Positions 1 to 11,741 of a DNA stretch of 64,000 nt are shown here, piece after piece. The stretch covers positions 2,418,001 through 2,482,000 of the forward strand of contig JANATG010000003.1 in NCBI GenBank assembly GCA_029449235.1, in the 5' to 3' direction. How positions within the stretch are numbered: the first letter of the stretch is position 1; every line of letters begins with the position of its first letter. The notes under the pieces were generated by a model. It saw only the letters and a list, made by a program, of their open reading frames with translations. It was not told where the DNA came from and searched no databases. The translations under genes and the position numbers were made by a program. Source of the DNA: Linnemannia schmuckeri (lineage: Eukaryota > Mortierellomycota > Mortierellomycetes > Mortierellales > Mortierellaceae).

Positions 1-28
1 TGATGGGCTCAAAGGTAAAGAGAAAGAG

Positions 29-59
<31 letters not shown>

Positions 60-429
60 AAAGGACCAACAGACGGAGTTTTTTTTGTATGATCATTTTT
101 TTTTTTTTTTTTCGCGACTTTGCTCTCCGACTCGCGGTCACTCCCCTCGCCTTTCGCGTCTCCACCTTCCCCTCTCACCATCACACCCATTTTTTCCCCT
201 TCCTTCCGTTCCTTTGTATCACGCATTATTTTTTATTTGTACAAAAAGGGTTGTCTAGGAGAGAGACGAAGTAGGGGAGAGAAAGAGAGAGATAAGAATT
301 CGGAGGAAAGATAGCGCTAAGAAAGAGTGCAGTGCAGGCATGTAAGCGTGGGAACCCGAGAAACAAAAATTCTCCCTTTTTTCCTTTCGTCTCGTTCCTT
401 CTAATAGGATAAAAAGGGACGAAACTCTA
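1..429. other. Intergenic DNA downstream of PEX1, window edge
   Basis: No gene is recognised here. Positions 19-60 are a GA-only microsatellite and 97-112 a T homopolymer. The rest is the presumed 3' untranslated and downstream region of the minus-strand PEX1 gene, whose stop codon is at 430-432. The short open frames in this stretch are low-complexity and show no family features. Confidence 0.6.
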
Positions 430-3400
430 TCAAGCAAGGGTGGTCCTCTGACCGAGCTCGTGACTTCCTGTTCCATTCGACATTTCGCCGTTGCGATCCC
501 CCATGAATTCGCTGTAACTGTTATCAGCAGTCAATAGAAAATGGAAATGAAGTGTGAAACAAAGTGTTAACAAAGACAAAGACTAGCGGGGTTCTCTGCA
601 TGACATCAGAAAGAAAAGGATTCACATCCATATTCACATCCTCTTATTCCCCACAAAGTCCAAGAACAAAACAGAAACAAAAAAGGAATTCAAAGTGGGT
701 AACTTACATGAGGTCCAGTCGTTGGCTCTCCTCGGGTGTAATCGATGACCGTGTGTTGTTCAGTGACACCTCCAGATGTTCCTTTGTGATGATTGGACGC
801 GATCCCTTGGGAGTCTTGTCCTGCGCCGACGATGCGCCATCCGCTATAGAGTCACCACCGCTTCCGCCTGCTGCTGCAGATGCTGCGTCTCTTGCCGCAC
901 CAATTCCCTTGGCAATGAGGCCCAACTATGAATATATGAATAATGTAAAAAAAAAACGAATGACTGTTAGCAACTGCATTTAAGCGTAACAGTAAAAGGA
1001 TAAAGAGCTCATTCTTAGGGATAACTTACGCGTTGAGAGATATGACCACGCTCGGCAAGTGTCAAGTTGGCCTTTTGGTTCGTCTTGCCAGTGCTTCCGA
1101 ATCCTCCCTTGCCTCCAAAACTGACAAAGCGTGCCATCTTGCTATCACCGCGACTGGTGGTCGCTGGTCCTCCAGCAACAGGCGAAGAGGCGCCAGTGCC
1201 AGCAACAGAGCGCTCCTTCTTGACCGCCTCGTCCTTCTCAATCGCCACACGAATAGCTTCCAAGTGCGCATTGTATAGGACGGCCTGCAAATCAGCACCC
1301 GTCAAACCCTCCGTCCGACGAGCGCACTCCATGAGGTCCACATCCTCAGCAACCTCCATCTTGCGCGCTAAGCAGGCCAAGATCTCGTGACGCTCCTCCA
1401 AGCTCGGCATACCGCAGAGCAGTGACTTGTCCAGACGACCAGGACGCAACAAAGCAGGATCGATCAAGTCGGGGCGGGAGGTTGCTGCAAGAACGTAGAC
1501 ACCATCTAGACCCTCTGCACCATCCATCTGTGTTAGCATTTGGTTGACCACACGATCCGTTACTCCGGTGCTGTCGTGGCCTCTGGAAAATAAAAATCAA
1601 ATGCAACAAGAAATCGTCGTGTCAGCAAGCATCCCTTTCATTGGATCATGCCTTTGGTCGCTTGGCATAAAACAACAATTTGCTCTTACCTCTTGGGGGC
1701 AATACTGTCAAACTCATCAAAGAAAAGGACACAGGGCTTAGCTGCCTGGGCACGCTCAAACAGATCACGAACAGACTTTTCAGAAGCACCAATGTACTTG
1801 TTCAGCAACTCAGGTCCCTTGACAGAGATAAAGTTCAGCCCACACTCCTTGGCCACCGCAGACGCCAACAGGGTCTTTCCACATCCCGGGTGTCCAAACA
1901 ACAGCAGACCAGATCGAAGACGAAGAGGGCACTGCGAAAAGATGGCAGCATACTTGGTAGGCCACTCCAGCGTTTCAAGCAAGATCTTGCGGGTCTCGTT
2001 CAATCCTCCAATATCGAGCCAGCTGGTGGCAGAACTCTGGAGCTTGACACCACGAAGACTGCTGGGGACAAAACCCTCCTGTGCTTTGAGGAAATCTGCC
2101 TGGGTCAACGAAAACTCGTCCTCGAATGAGGAGTTCGAATCAACAGCAGCAGTAATGGCCTTGGCATTGCCATTGAGAATACCATTGACGTGGCTATCAG
2201 GTGATGGTGAGGCTGAGGCTGAGGCAATATCGGCCTTGTGGCTCTCAACCTGGGCAGCAATGTTACGAACAGCTCCTTCGTGGACAGTCCTCTCCAGGAA
2301 CGCCTTCAGATCCGCGGCCAAGTACCCTTCGGTCTTCGAAGCGACCGAGACAAGGTCAATCTGAGGCAACGATCTCTGCAAAATGGCGGGTCCAGTCTCC
2401 ATCAAACTCTTCAACATCTCCTTGCGCTCAGTCTTTCCTGGTGGCATCAAACGAATAATCTCGCTCAACAAGTGCGACGTGATCAACGAAGGGTGGACAG
2501 AGACCTGCTGCTGAGCGGTGGCGACGATAGCGATTTGATCGAACCTTTTGCACATCTTGGTAGCAATCTGCAAAAAGACCTCGGCAATCTGTCTTGACCG
2601 GAAAGAGTCAGCATGTTCAACCTCGGCAGGGATCAGGCGGTCTAGGTCCTCCAAGAACAGAATACTGGGCGAGTGGAATGCAGCAGTGTCGAACCATTGC
2701 TGGAACTTTGTCATCAGCACAGGCAATCTGTCCTCTGCGAACTCCGCACAGTTGATCTCCACACAGTCTATTTGCACAGTACACAATGTACATTCACTTA
2801 GTAAGTTGAATCGAATCCTGCATGTGGAAGTGAGTTTCGAACGAGTATGCAATACAAATCCACGCGCAACTTACAAGCGAGAGTTTCCTTGTTTTGAGCC
2901 AGTTTGCGAATAAGAGACCGAGCGACAACGGTCTTGCCAGATCCATGAGGCCCGCACAAGAGGAATCCGCCCAAGTTAGGGACAGCGAAAGCGTCGCGGA
3001 GCTCGATCTTCGAAAGACAAGTCAACAGATACTTTTCACCCTTTGTCAACACCTGCGTCACACCTCCCAAAGCTGCAGGGGTGTCGGCAATGTGGGTGAC
3101 GGTCCTAAAAATTGAAAACAGCTGTATGGTGAGTCGATCTGCGATATATTTCCGAAATGGTCGTCTGTCCTGAGCATTTTCGGCAGTGACTTACTTCTTG
3201 TAGATATGACTGAGACCTTGGGGCTGACCAACCTCGACCTTGAGCTGAGAGAGCTGGGCTTTGGTCAAAATGCTGAAAGCCTCGGGCTCAGGCTGGTTCT
3301 TTCCTTCCTCCTGCTGACTAGACACAGCTGGTAATGACTTTGCTGGGAAAACCACAGCAAAGGACTGAATGGTATCAGCATGAGGAATGGACAGTAACGA

Positions 3401-5263
3401 TCCGTGGCTCAAAATGGTTGAGTCGTGATCCGGCAAAGTGTTGACCCAGTCCTTGAACAGTGAAATAACGCTGGTTGCCTTAGCAGCCTTGTCTGAGTCG
3501 TGGCTCGCAGATTTGGGCTGAAGCTTCAAGGGAGCAGGCGCCGCAGGTGCTGATCCAGGAGTCGAGATAGGGCGAAGTGTAATACCGGGAAGCTGAACCG
3601 CGTGAATATTTGTCTCTGCCAGTCTGTTAGTACATGAAGTTTAGAAAGCGAGGATTGTGGTTAGGGCATGTCCAATAGCTTGCAGTGATGCTTGATCAAG
3701 TGAGAGTAAAACAGTGAAAGAGCAAGTACCTGACGATGGAAAAGTTCTCGGTATCGAGTGCGTCCTGTACCTGCTTAGAGATAGCAACATGACCAACTGG
3801 GACATGGCGTGAAGGAACAGCTTTGACAAAGATGGCCGATGCTCCCACCAACAAGTCTTCAAGATCTCTTGTCTCATCATCAGTCACCTTCTCTGCATGG
3901 GGTGCAATAATCTTTGAGATACGGAGGGCAGGGCGGTGAGTGAGATCAGCCTCGAGCCAGCTATCAGGATGCACCTGCACTGTGAAGGGGCCTTCTTCGG
4001 CAATCTCTTCTCCAAGCTCCTCTGAAATCTCGTCGAGCGCAAACACACGCAGACACTGCGCCTGAGTTAACTTTTGGGCATTGGTCGACAAATCCTGATT
4101 ATCGGATGATTTTGATGTCCCTCCATTTGCTTTACGGACCATTGGCGCTACAATGACCTCTGCGTTAGCTCCCAACTTGACACAAGGCGCGTTCGGGTTG
4201 ATATCGACTATGATTAAACGCGCAATGATTCAGTTTAGCTTTTCGATCAAGTAAAGCCATACATCACGACATGTAAAAAATATGCTGTAAAGTATAACTT
4301 ACGGACACGCAGGCGGACCAGGGTGCGGCCGTTGACCCACATAGTGATGACCTGGTGAGGGTACAAGATCCTAATCTGGTTCAGCATCTGGTCCTCGACA
4401 TATCCCGCGTGTAATTCCTAAAGTACCAGATAACCTTCGTCGTTAGTTGTCTGAAAAATGATCATAAGAGGAGAGCCCTCTCATTGGACCGATCCGTTTG
4501 TCTTTTTTGACACTTTGTCCCGGAGCAAAAAAGCAAGATGTCCATTTACCAAAATTTCCCAGTCATCCTCCGAGTATGGGGCAACGTTCACAGAGATACC
4601 GTCCTGAACCGACTTTACAAACTCAATGTTGACCTTGAAGAAGAACGGAAACGAACATTGAAAGAAGGAAAATGTTAGTTGAATAATTGTTCAATTGCCT
4701 CGGCTGGTTATCTCTGAAAATGCAATGATCCTGCAGCCTTTGTAAAAAAAACCCAAACAATTCTCGGATCAGGAGAACAACATTCGATTCGCCTCCCCTC
4801 TTTAAGTCTTCTGCAAATTAGCCCCGTCGGCTTACCTTCTGTCCAGCTCTGAGTCCCATAGCTTGTCCGAACTGAGGATCCATCTCAATCACATCGCCGA
4901 TAGTGCCACCAGGTCTCGGTATAACGGCGCCCGCATTGTTTCCTGACCCTGCACCTCCAGAGTTGGACGCGCCACCACTCCAACCCACATACGACTTTTT
5001 CTCGGTCGATCCTTCCTGCCATGATAACTCCAGAACGACGTTTTGTGAGAGCTGTTTTGTGGTAAGAAGAAAATGACAAATAAGAAGTTAGCCTCTCAAG
5101 CATACCTTTTTCCACTTTGAACAAGGAAACGTACTGCAAAGACCTACACGACAAAAAAAAGTGTTACCTTGCCCTGGTCTAGCAGCGCGTTCGCCCATGC
5201 GCCTGGGAGGTTGATGAGGCAGTGTCTGAGGGGGAGAAATGCGACGGTGACAGACTTGAGCAT
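430..5263 (-). CDS. PEX1: Peroxisomal biogenesis factor 1, AAA+ ATPase (11 exons)
   Basis: Pex1 forms a hexameric AAA+ motor with Pex6 at the peroxisomal membrane and pulls ubiquitinated Pex5 back to the cytosol. My model joins exons 5263-5168, 5051-4836, 4633-4550, 4417-4303, 4207-3730, 3623-3195, 3104-2875, 2767-1690, 1582-1030, 925-708 and 517-430. They sum to 3585 nt, in frame, giving 1194 aa, close to other Pex1 proteins. The N-terminus (FLPLRHCLINLPGAWA) is the Pex1 N-domain start. D1 has Walker A GPHGSGKT near residue 524 and a Walker B-like ILFLEDLD. D2 has GHPGCGKT near 840, FFDEFDSIAPKR, and a second region of homology with LDGVYVLAATSRPDLIDPAL and LRPGR. The last exon (517-430) lies outside any long open frame but supplies the family ending, GQRTTLA. 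The 3'-most exons rest on splice sites and phase. Identity is very secure. Confidence 0.96.
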
Positions 5264-5942
5264 GGTGGAATGAGGAAGTATATTAAAAAGTGAAGGCGGG
5301 GGCGGGCGAATGTGGGGTGAATACAGAAGGAAGTTGAATGCGTTCCGGCTTGAACACAAATGAAAAAGAGGGAGTAGTCTTGAGGCTCTGACAAGAGTGC
5401 GGGGAAGTAATGGAAGGTAATAAAAGAAGAGTAAGGCAGTCAAGGCACAAACGAAGGTATGGCTGCCGGACCAGGGGAGTGTGAGAAGAGAAGAAGGAAG
5501 GAAAGAAGGAAGGAAGAGAAGTGAGGAAAGGGAAAGTAAAGCAAAGTAAAGGAAAAGTAAGGAAAAGTAAGGAAAGAAGCTGAAGAAGAAAAAGAAGAAA
5601 TAAGAAAAGTGAAGAAGTGACAAACAAGGCTCAAGACCGGTTGGTTCCTGACTCGATGGAAAGAAGAAGGGAAGAATAGGCTTCTAAAGCGACAACTTCA
5701 CTGTGTGGAGCTTATTCTTCACTTTTACAGTCATTGATCGGCACCCCGGCTCCAGTCCAACGGACCCGTCCCTTCTTGCCCGTCCAAATGGCAAAATCGT
5801 GAGCCGTGGATTCGTTTTTGCTGGGTGGAGTCAATTCCTCGTTTCATCACGTGTCACTTGGCCGCACTCTTTCTCGTTTTCTGTTCATTTTCTTTTTATT
5901 TCTTCCAGCGGTAACTTTACGGTCAGGGCAACAAGGACCTCC
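5264..5942. other. PEX1 upstream region
   Basis: This lies between the PEX1 start codon and the stop codon of the next minus-strand gene. It should hold the PEX1 promoter and 5' leader. On the transcribed sense it is very pyrimidine-rich (plus strand 5480-5610 is almost pure A/G), which matches many leaders in this window. No clear TATA box and no gene were seen. Confidence 0.55.
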
Positions 5943-6758
5943 TTATGATGAAGACGATGACGACGCCGCCATAGAGGCCGCAAGGAAAGCTCTTGCCTGA
6001 GCAGCCGCACTCTGGTTCTCGTCTGCTCTGATCTGCAACTCCACCTCCATAGCACTACCCTCCTCCTCTTCGTTTCCTCCTGTCTTTTCTGATCCAGCGG
6101 CAGGGCCACTACCAGGCAACTCCTGCTCCCAATCCTCATGTGGTACTCCTTGGATCTCATTCAACGCTCCCTGGACAATATATGTGTAGGGTCCGCCCTT
6201 CAAGTGCTTCGTCGTCTCGTATGCAATCAGCAAGCTGCATCGTGGACAGTGTAACCGGTACTGCTTCTCGAACAAGTTCTCGCCTCTATTATATCGATAC
6301 AAAAAGCAATTACATAAAAAGGTGTTAGTTGCCTGATATACGTTTCTCCACACTCACAACTTGCGTAACGATTCCTCGCTTTGGTGATCGTTGGATATAC
6401 CTCTTCACAATTTTGGCTTCCTTTTGGATCGCGTGAAGCTTGTACATTCTGGTGGCGTTTGTCAAAATAATCGAGTTATCTGTCTCTCGCCTTGGTAGCT
6501 GTCCCAGTTCCATATCTAACGCAATGAAAATGCACAGGAACCCAAAATGGTCAGTTGAACTGTACTGAATGACCTGCACTGAGGTCCGGACTTTCACGGT
6601 GTATTGTATGAGGTGGCGAAATCGAAATAAAGATCTCTTGAAAGCATACCAATGACGAGAATGAACTCGCTGCAGAGGCAGTAGTATGAATGCAGTCCTT
6701 GTTGCTCATCTCTGTGGTCTGAGGACGAGATAATACTGTTGCTAATAATCTTTGGCAT
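5943..6758 (-). CDS. STEEP1/CXorf56-family zinc-binding protein (3 exons)
   Basis: Exons 6758-6650, 6515-6401 and 6285-5943 give 188 aa. The protein starts MPKIISNSIIS and carries a Cys-x-Cys pair (C27, C29 in YYCLCSEFIL) and a Cys-x-x-Cys pair (C88, C91 in LHCPRCSLLIAYE), with the family segment EKQYRLHCPRC followed by a beta-rich stretch (YTYIVQGAL). In animals the founding member (STEEP1, STING ER exit protein, formerly CXorf56) promotes ER-exit membrane curvature. The fungal role is not known to me, and fungi have no STING pathway of that type. The C-terminal 60 residues are acidic, Ala- and Ser-rich and end in a serine run. The intron junctions restore the family reading VKRGENLFEKQ, which supports the model. 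Confidence 0.88.
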
Positions 6759-6965
6759 GGTTGATGTGTTGTCTTCGTGTTTGCTTTGGCGTCCTTGAAA
6801 GGTCCTTGGTCCTGATCAGTGAGAGTGAGTTGCTTCTTGGACTACATCTACTTTTGGCGCTTTTTATGCTTTCAAAATACGTCACGTGCATCTTTTATTT
6901 CTCTAACGTGGACTTTTTGTACTTGCTCACTCCTCCTGGCTGCTGTTTGGTTCAGGTCGACATGT

Positions 6966-8796
6966 TTATGCCTTCTTGGTAGTCTTGACGCTCGAGTCCA
7001 ACCCGCCCCAGAGGTAGACGAAAGAAAAGATCAACAATCCAACTCCCATGCTGGCCGCGCTGGTGTAGTAGGGCTTGGCCTGAGAGATGAAGCGAGGGTA
7101 CTGATCATGGCGGAAGGGATGGATACCGACCGTCGTCACGCTCTCAATGTAGGTCAGTCCGGGGCGCTTGTAGTTGACCATAAACTTGAACACTCCGTAC
7201 TGGTCGGGTAACTGCAAGGTGGTGGTGAAGGTGCCGACGGTGGACTGGTCATCCAACTCGATCTGCTCAAGAGTCTTGCGAACATAGGGATCCAACATAA
7301 TCAACTCCAGCTGAACATCGTCGGCAGAGAAAGGGTGCCACTCGCCTTCACGGTACTCGGCCAATGAAATCGTATAGGTCTAATTCAGCGCGGTTATGGA
7401 ATTAACAACTATCAGTGTTTAGTGGTCCATGCTGCCATTGCTTACAACTTAAATGATCCAAGATACCGCCCAATTAGCCATGCCGACGAACGTACCATGT
7501 TATCCTTGATACGGTAGTGGGCGGGAGCCTCTTCCTCGCCAACCTTGTGGTGCTGAACGGCAACTACATCCAAAGCGCTCTTCTCCTGGAAGGTCCACTT
7601 GGTCAATTCCTCAATAAACTTGCGGTTTCCGTTGACAGTCCTAAAACAATGACAGAGTTCGTATTAGCCACTACTGTCCATACAATTGAGCTCGACTTGA
7701 TAATTGCAAGAAAAGAAGTGATGACATTGTTAACTTACTCCTTGCCACCCTGCTTCTTGGCGGGGGCACCAAAGAAAACATCCGACAACATGTCGGTGGA
7801 ACCCAAGAACGCAATACGGGCATTGTTACGGGCCTGCATAACGGAGACCAGGCTAATGTCCTTGCCGGCGATCAAGGGATCCTGATCAGCGCTCTCATCC
7901 AAGTTGACTGACTCCCACGAATATGCCTCCTGTGGGGCCCAAAGGAGGGGGGTCAAGAGCGAATTCTTAGGGTTGGCAGAGTGGCCGATACCGCGGAACA
8001 AGATAGGTCCAGGCAATTTATCCTGAGGAACAATGGCATCGATCTTGGACATGTGGATCGTAGGGTCGACGACAATCGCGTCGTGCTTGGCCTGGCCCAA
8101 TTCCTTGTCGTAGTTGAAGTGGTCCAAGACGGAGGTGTAGCGGCTATCGAACTCGACATCAAACTCGCGGGAGAGTTCGCGGAGAGGGTTCGCTAACTCG
8201 GAGGATCCTGCCAAAATGACATTACCGCCCTCTGCCATGAATCCAACCACTGCCTTTGCGTTCATTCCCTTGGGGTACTCTATAGTATTCAACAAAATGG
8301 GAGAGGGCAATTGATGCGACGATTAGTCACCCAGTTGTTGGTAGCCTTGTACGCGACGACACTGCACTACAGCAACAAACGATGCCTTGGTTTAGTCACG
8401 AACCCTTCATTTTGGGAGCGAGGAAGATGAGATGGTCATAGAGGCGACGGTCGTATTTGGTCAAGGAAACAGGCGAGCTGACATCGTTAATGGTGAGGTT
8501 GAAGTGGCGTCCTATATTCCCATTGCAGAGCACGTTCAAGAAAGTAAAAAGACGATTGGTTAAGTCGAGACGCGACGAGATGATGAACAGTCCAACCAGT
8601 ACATAAAAGCGGCAGTAATGGGTCCTGTTGCACAAAAAAAGGTATATGCATTACCCTCGAGGTCGCTCCAGAGGTCGGTGTAGACGTCAGCATCGTCGAG
8701 GGTGTCGAGGAGGACGAGGGTGCGGGGTCCAGTGAGAGACGTGGCCTGGGCCACCATGGCCATGGCCAGAGTAGACAAGAGGATAGATGCGCGCAT
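6966..8796 (-). CDS. WBP1: Oligosaccharyltransferase 48 kDa subunit (OST48/WBP1), 5 exons
   Basis: This is an essential non-catalytic subunit of the ER oligosaccharyltransferase, which moves the lipid-linked glycan onto Asn in N-X-S/T sequons. Exons 8796-8655, 8511-8404, 8279-7739, 7640-7496 and 7379-6966 sum to 1350 nt (449 aa), near the family's usual length. A signal peptide (residues 1-18, ending at VAQA) is followed by the luminal start RTLVLLDTLDDADVYTDLWSDL. Family segments LYDHLIFLAPKMK, GGNVILAGSSELANPLREL and RIAFLGSTDMLSD are visible. One membrane helix (about SMGVGLLIFSFVYLWGG) sits near the C-terminus before a short lysine-rich cytosolic tail, giving type I topology. The upstream neighbour is about 200 bp away in the same orientation. 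Confidence 0.96.
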
Positions 8797-9557
8797 CGTT
8801 TATCTATGTCGTATGCTGAGGGTTGATGATGCTGCTACTCCTCGGTTGTGGTTTGTTGGTGTTGTTTTGCCGAGTCCTTGACTGTCTCCTTGGGGGATGA
8901 TGACGAGTGAAAAATATATCGACGACGAGTGTGAGTGATGAGAGAAGAAGAAGAAAAGAAGAAGGAGGAGGAGAACGCGAACAAAAATAAAAGAGGCCAG
9001 CACTGCAAGGAAGAACGTTCACTCAAAAGAAGTCGCTCCCACACCCCTGCTCTCTATCTTTCTTGTCCAGTCAGTCAGCCTGGGACAAGTACAAGCCAAC
9101 AAAAGGCGGTTGGAGAAGAAATTCATCCAAGCCACTCCTGGCCAATCGATCCATCGGCCACCCAATCTTGCGCCAACGCATCATCGAATTAATTTTTGGT
9201 TCAAAGGAAAGGGTAGAGCTTCATAATCTCATATCCAACAGAAGCCTAGGAAACCGAGCATGGTTATTTCACTTTTTTATTCCAATGGTGTTCATAAAAG
9301 ATAGACTACAATTGTCGCGAAAACATCCTTGACAGACATTGTTTCCATCAAGGCGCTCTTGTGTCTTGCTCGAAGAGGGGTATGTTCATTCTATGATCCG
9401 TTGAGAAGGCGATGTAATTGCATTTAGGATTGCCCGACAAGAGGTGAAAAAAATAGATAAATAATCGAAAACAAGCCCTTCCAGTTACTGAATATACTCT
9501 CTTTCATCCTTATCAAGTCTTCAGACACCAATGTGCTATCCCCATTCAACAAACAAG

Positions 9558-9941
9558 AAACAAAAACATGGATGGCTGTCACTACTACAACTCCAATATA
9601 TGACAAAGGTACAGTCTCTCACCCTGGTTTGCCAGCTCTCAGGATGCCCGAAAGATTTCAGCCTTATCCACGCCTGCTTCTGTACTGACTGAGTCTCCAA
9701 GAGTCGACTAGAAATTCCCATTGTCGGGTCTCTGCCCTACTTGAAGCAAGGTTGTTGCAGATAAGGATTATAGGGCTGTCATACTGTCGCCTTATCAACA
9801 TGTGACAAGTCGAATGGTTGCTGTTACCGATAGCCACATCAAATATCCAGTATTGAAGAAATAGCCTTTGTGAAGTGATGAGGCCATGCTGCAGGAATTC
9901 GAGACTGAGCGAGTCAGCACCATCGTTGGACTTTCCTTTTA
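9558..9941. repeat. Diverged direct repeat, copy A
   Basis: This shares ordered blocks with copy B (10117-10535): AAACAAGAAA then ACAAAC/ACAAAA, CGAAAGATTTCAGCC (9649 versus 10220), GAAGCA followed by TTGCAGATA (9743 versus 10315), CCACATCAAA, and AGGCCATGCTGCAGGAA (9881 versus 10472), ending near GGACTT. The offset grows from about 560 to 590 bp, so several small indels separate the copies. It is not a simple tandem repeat. The copies could be the remains of a local duplication or of two insertions of one repeat family. Confidence 0.7.
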
Positions 9942-10116
9942 GCCGTCCATTCTCATATCTCTGCGTATCTTGCCTGGCCTAAACCTGCGTATCTGGAGAA
10001 CGTGTTGATAAGCAGGAAGTGTGAAAGGGCGATAAGATACTGAATCCTAGCTTCCGATGTTCTTTCTCGATTCCTATGAAGCTGTGAGGCACAAACATGG
10101 TGATCTCACTTCGCAA

Positions 10117-10535
10117 ACAAGAAAACAAACAAATGACGTTTGGCCTCCATTGCAACAACTTCGATACAGTCCCTAAGATGTTAGCTTCCCGCCTAGGCCA
10201 GCCCAAAACTCATGTTCCTCGAAAGATTTCAGCCCTATCTGCGCCCTACCTCGGTATTGACAAAGTTCACATGAGTTGGCCAAAGTTTTCTCATGCAGGA
10301 TGTTCGTCCTTCTGGAAGCAGGGTTTTTGCAGATAGAGACTGTGGAGGCGAAGTGTTGGTGCAGATGTCACCATGTCCAGTTGAACACGGTGGCAAGGAG
10401 GGCAGTCTGACGTTGGCCACATCAAAAGTTCTGAATCTTAGAAGTAGTATCTGTGCCCCTTTGAAGAGACGAGGCCATGCTGCAGGAAATAGAGGTTGGA
10501 CGAGTCATCAACTTCGGCGGACTTGCCTTGTGGTT
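10117..10535. repeat. Diverged direct repeat, copy B
   Basis: This is the partner of copy A at 9558-9941, in the same orientation and with the same order of conserved blocks. It ends about 14 bp from the last exon-like segment of the doubtful minus-strand locus at 10549-11440, so it could be that locus's 3' flank. No long open frame runs through the conserved blocks on either strand. Confidence 0.7.
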
Positions 10536-10548
10536 GAGCTTCGTGTAT

Positions 10549-11440
10549 TTAGTTGTTGCCGGCGCCGTCGACCACTAATCTGGACAGGTCTCCTTGAAAC
10601 GAGGTCGAGATTGGGTGTGGGTCCCGTCCTGTACAATCGAGGACAAGCTTCGTGAAAGAGTCGAGGCTGAGCTTGTCGAAAAAGGGAAAAGAATAAAAGA
10701 GAAGGAGTGGTTGAAAGAGAGAAGAAGTTAAGGTCCAAATATCCGTATGAATGAGACTTTTTAACATAACCGTCACCCGTAATTGGGTGGCGATGTGTCT
10801 TTCTTAACGACATCAGTCCAGCGGTGATGGTGCCTAGAATATTTTGTTCAAAAGGGGAGGGGAAGAGGAGAAGGAAGAGAGAAGGATGAAGGATTTGAAA
10901 GAAAGAGTGTTGCTGTTGTGAATGATGTACCCCTGATTGAACCATCGTTGCGTCGTTCAAAGATCCCCTCCCTCTCCTCCATGCTGGGCTTGGCGACAAT
11001 AGCTTATCGTTAAAAATACCTTCCACCTGTGGTCGGCATGCGCACACATTAATTTGATAATTGATACCAATTCGCGAGAAAAGTGAACAAACAAGAAATG
11101 TTGGCGGCCTTGAGGTCCTGTGTGTAACATTCTTACTATACATGTCAGTGAAGGCAGCCGTAGTGACCTGATCACGGCGTTGGACCTCATTTTCAGGTAG
11201 AGCACTCTTGTTAGCCACTACATCCAGCAAAGACTAGTTATGTGAATGAATAGCATGGGTTTTGTTTATTAAACTAAGGATCCCCTCTATCAAGCTGAAC
11301 AATGATTCCAAAAGCGAATCATCCGTCTTCGCACGGACTAAACCATAGGCTATACATGAATGTATTTGACACAATCCTGTTTTTTTTTTCTTTGGCCAAT
11401 ACCTCACGTAGGATCCTTCAATTAGAACTTGCCAGGACAT
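10549..11440 (-). CDS. Possible small multi-exon gene, unidentified
   Basis: I do not recognise this locus. Protein-like segments bounded by splice consensus lie in order on the minus strand. They are 11440-11408 (MSWQVLIEGSY), 11233-11137 (SLLDVVANKSALPENEV and QRRDQVTTAAFTDMY), 10833-10771 (ITAGLMSLRKTHRHPITG) and an open stretch ending at 10549 (LDSFTKLVLDCTGRDPHP up to a stop after DGAGNN). The first three segments join in phase, but my best acceptor for the last does not, so the 3' part is unresolved. The product would be roughly 110 aa, with no signal peptide or membrane helix. It could also be a decayed gene. Long pyrimidine tracts precede the third acceptor, as expected for a real intron. 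Confidence 0.35.
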
Positions 11441-11741
11441 GCTCGTTCGCTAAGGTTGGGCAGGATTTCTTTTTGAAAACCTCCGCCACCTACACTTCAT
11501 TCCCACCCATTACCAGGACGGCATCTCAGAAGCCACGGCCAGGAAGAGACAGGAACGTGCCCCTCCTTGAGGTCAAAGTTGTACTGGAGATAGGATTATT
11601 CCTGAAAAAGTTTCTATTTTTTTTTTTTTTTTTTGTTTTTATTAATATTCTGTTCGTAAGTAGTAAAGGAAATGTAAAGGAGCAAAAAAAAGCAAGATGT
11701 AGAAAAAAAGCAAGATGTAGAAAAAAGTAACCCAACAACAA

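Larger units (their letters stand above)
8797..10548. other. Intergenic region upstream of OST48, holding a diverged direct repeat
   Basis: The first 250 bp should hold the OST48 promoter and leader. They are pyrimidine-rich on the minus strand. No gene could be supported in the rest. Two diverged copies of a roughly 400-bp unit lie at about 9558-9941 and 10117-10535 and are listed separately. Short open frames here have no recognisable features and are broken by stops at every scale. Confidence 0.55.
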
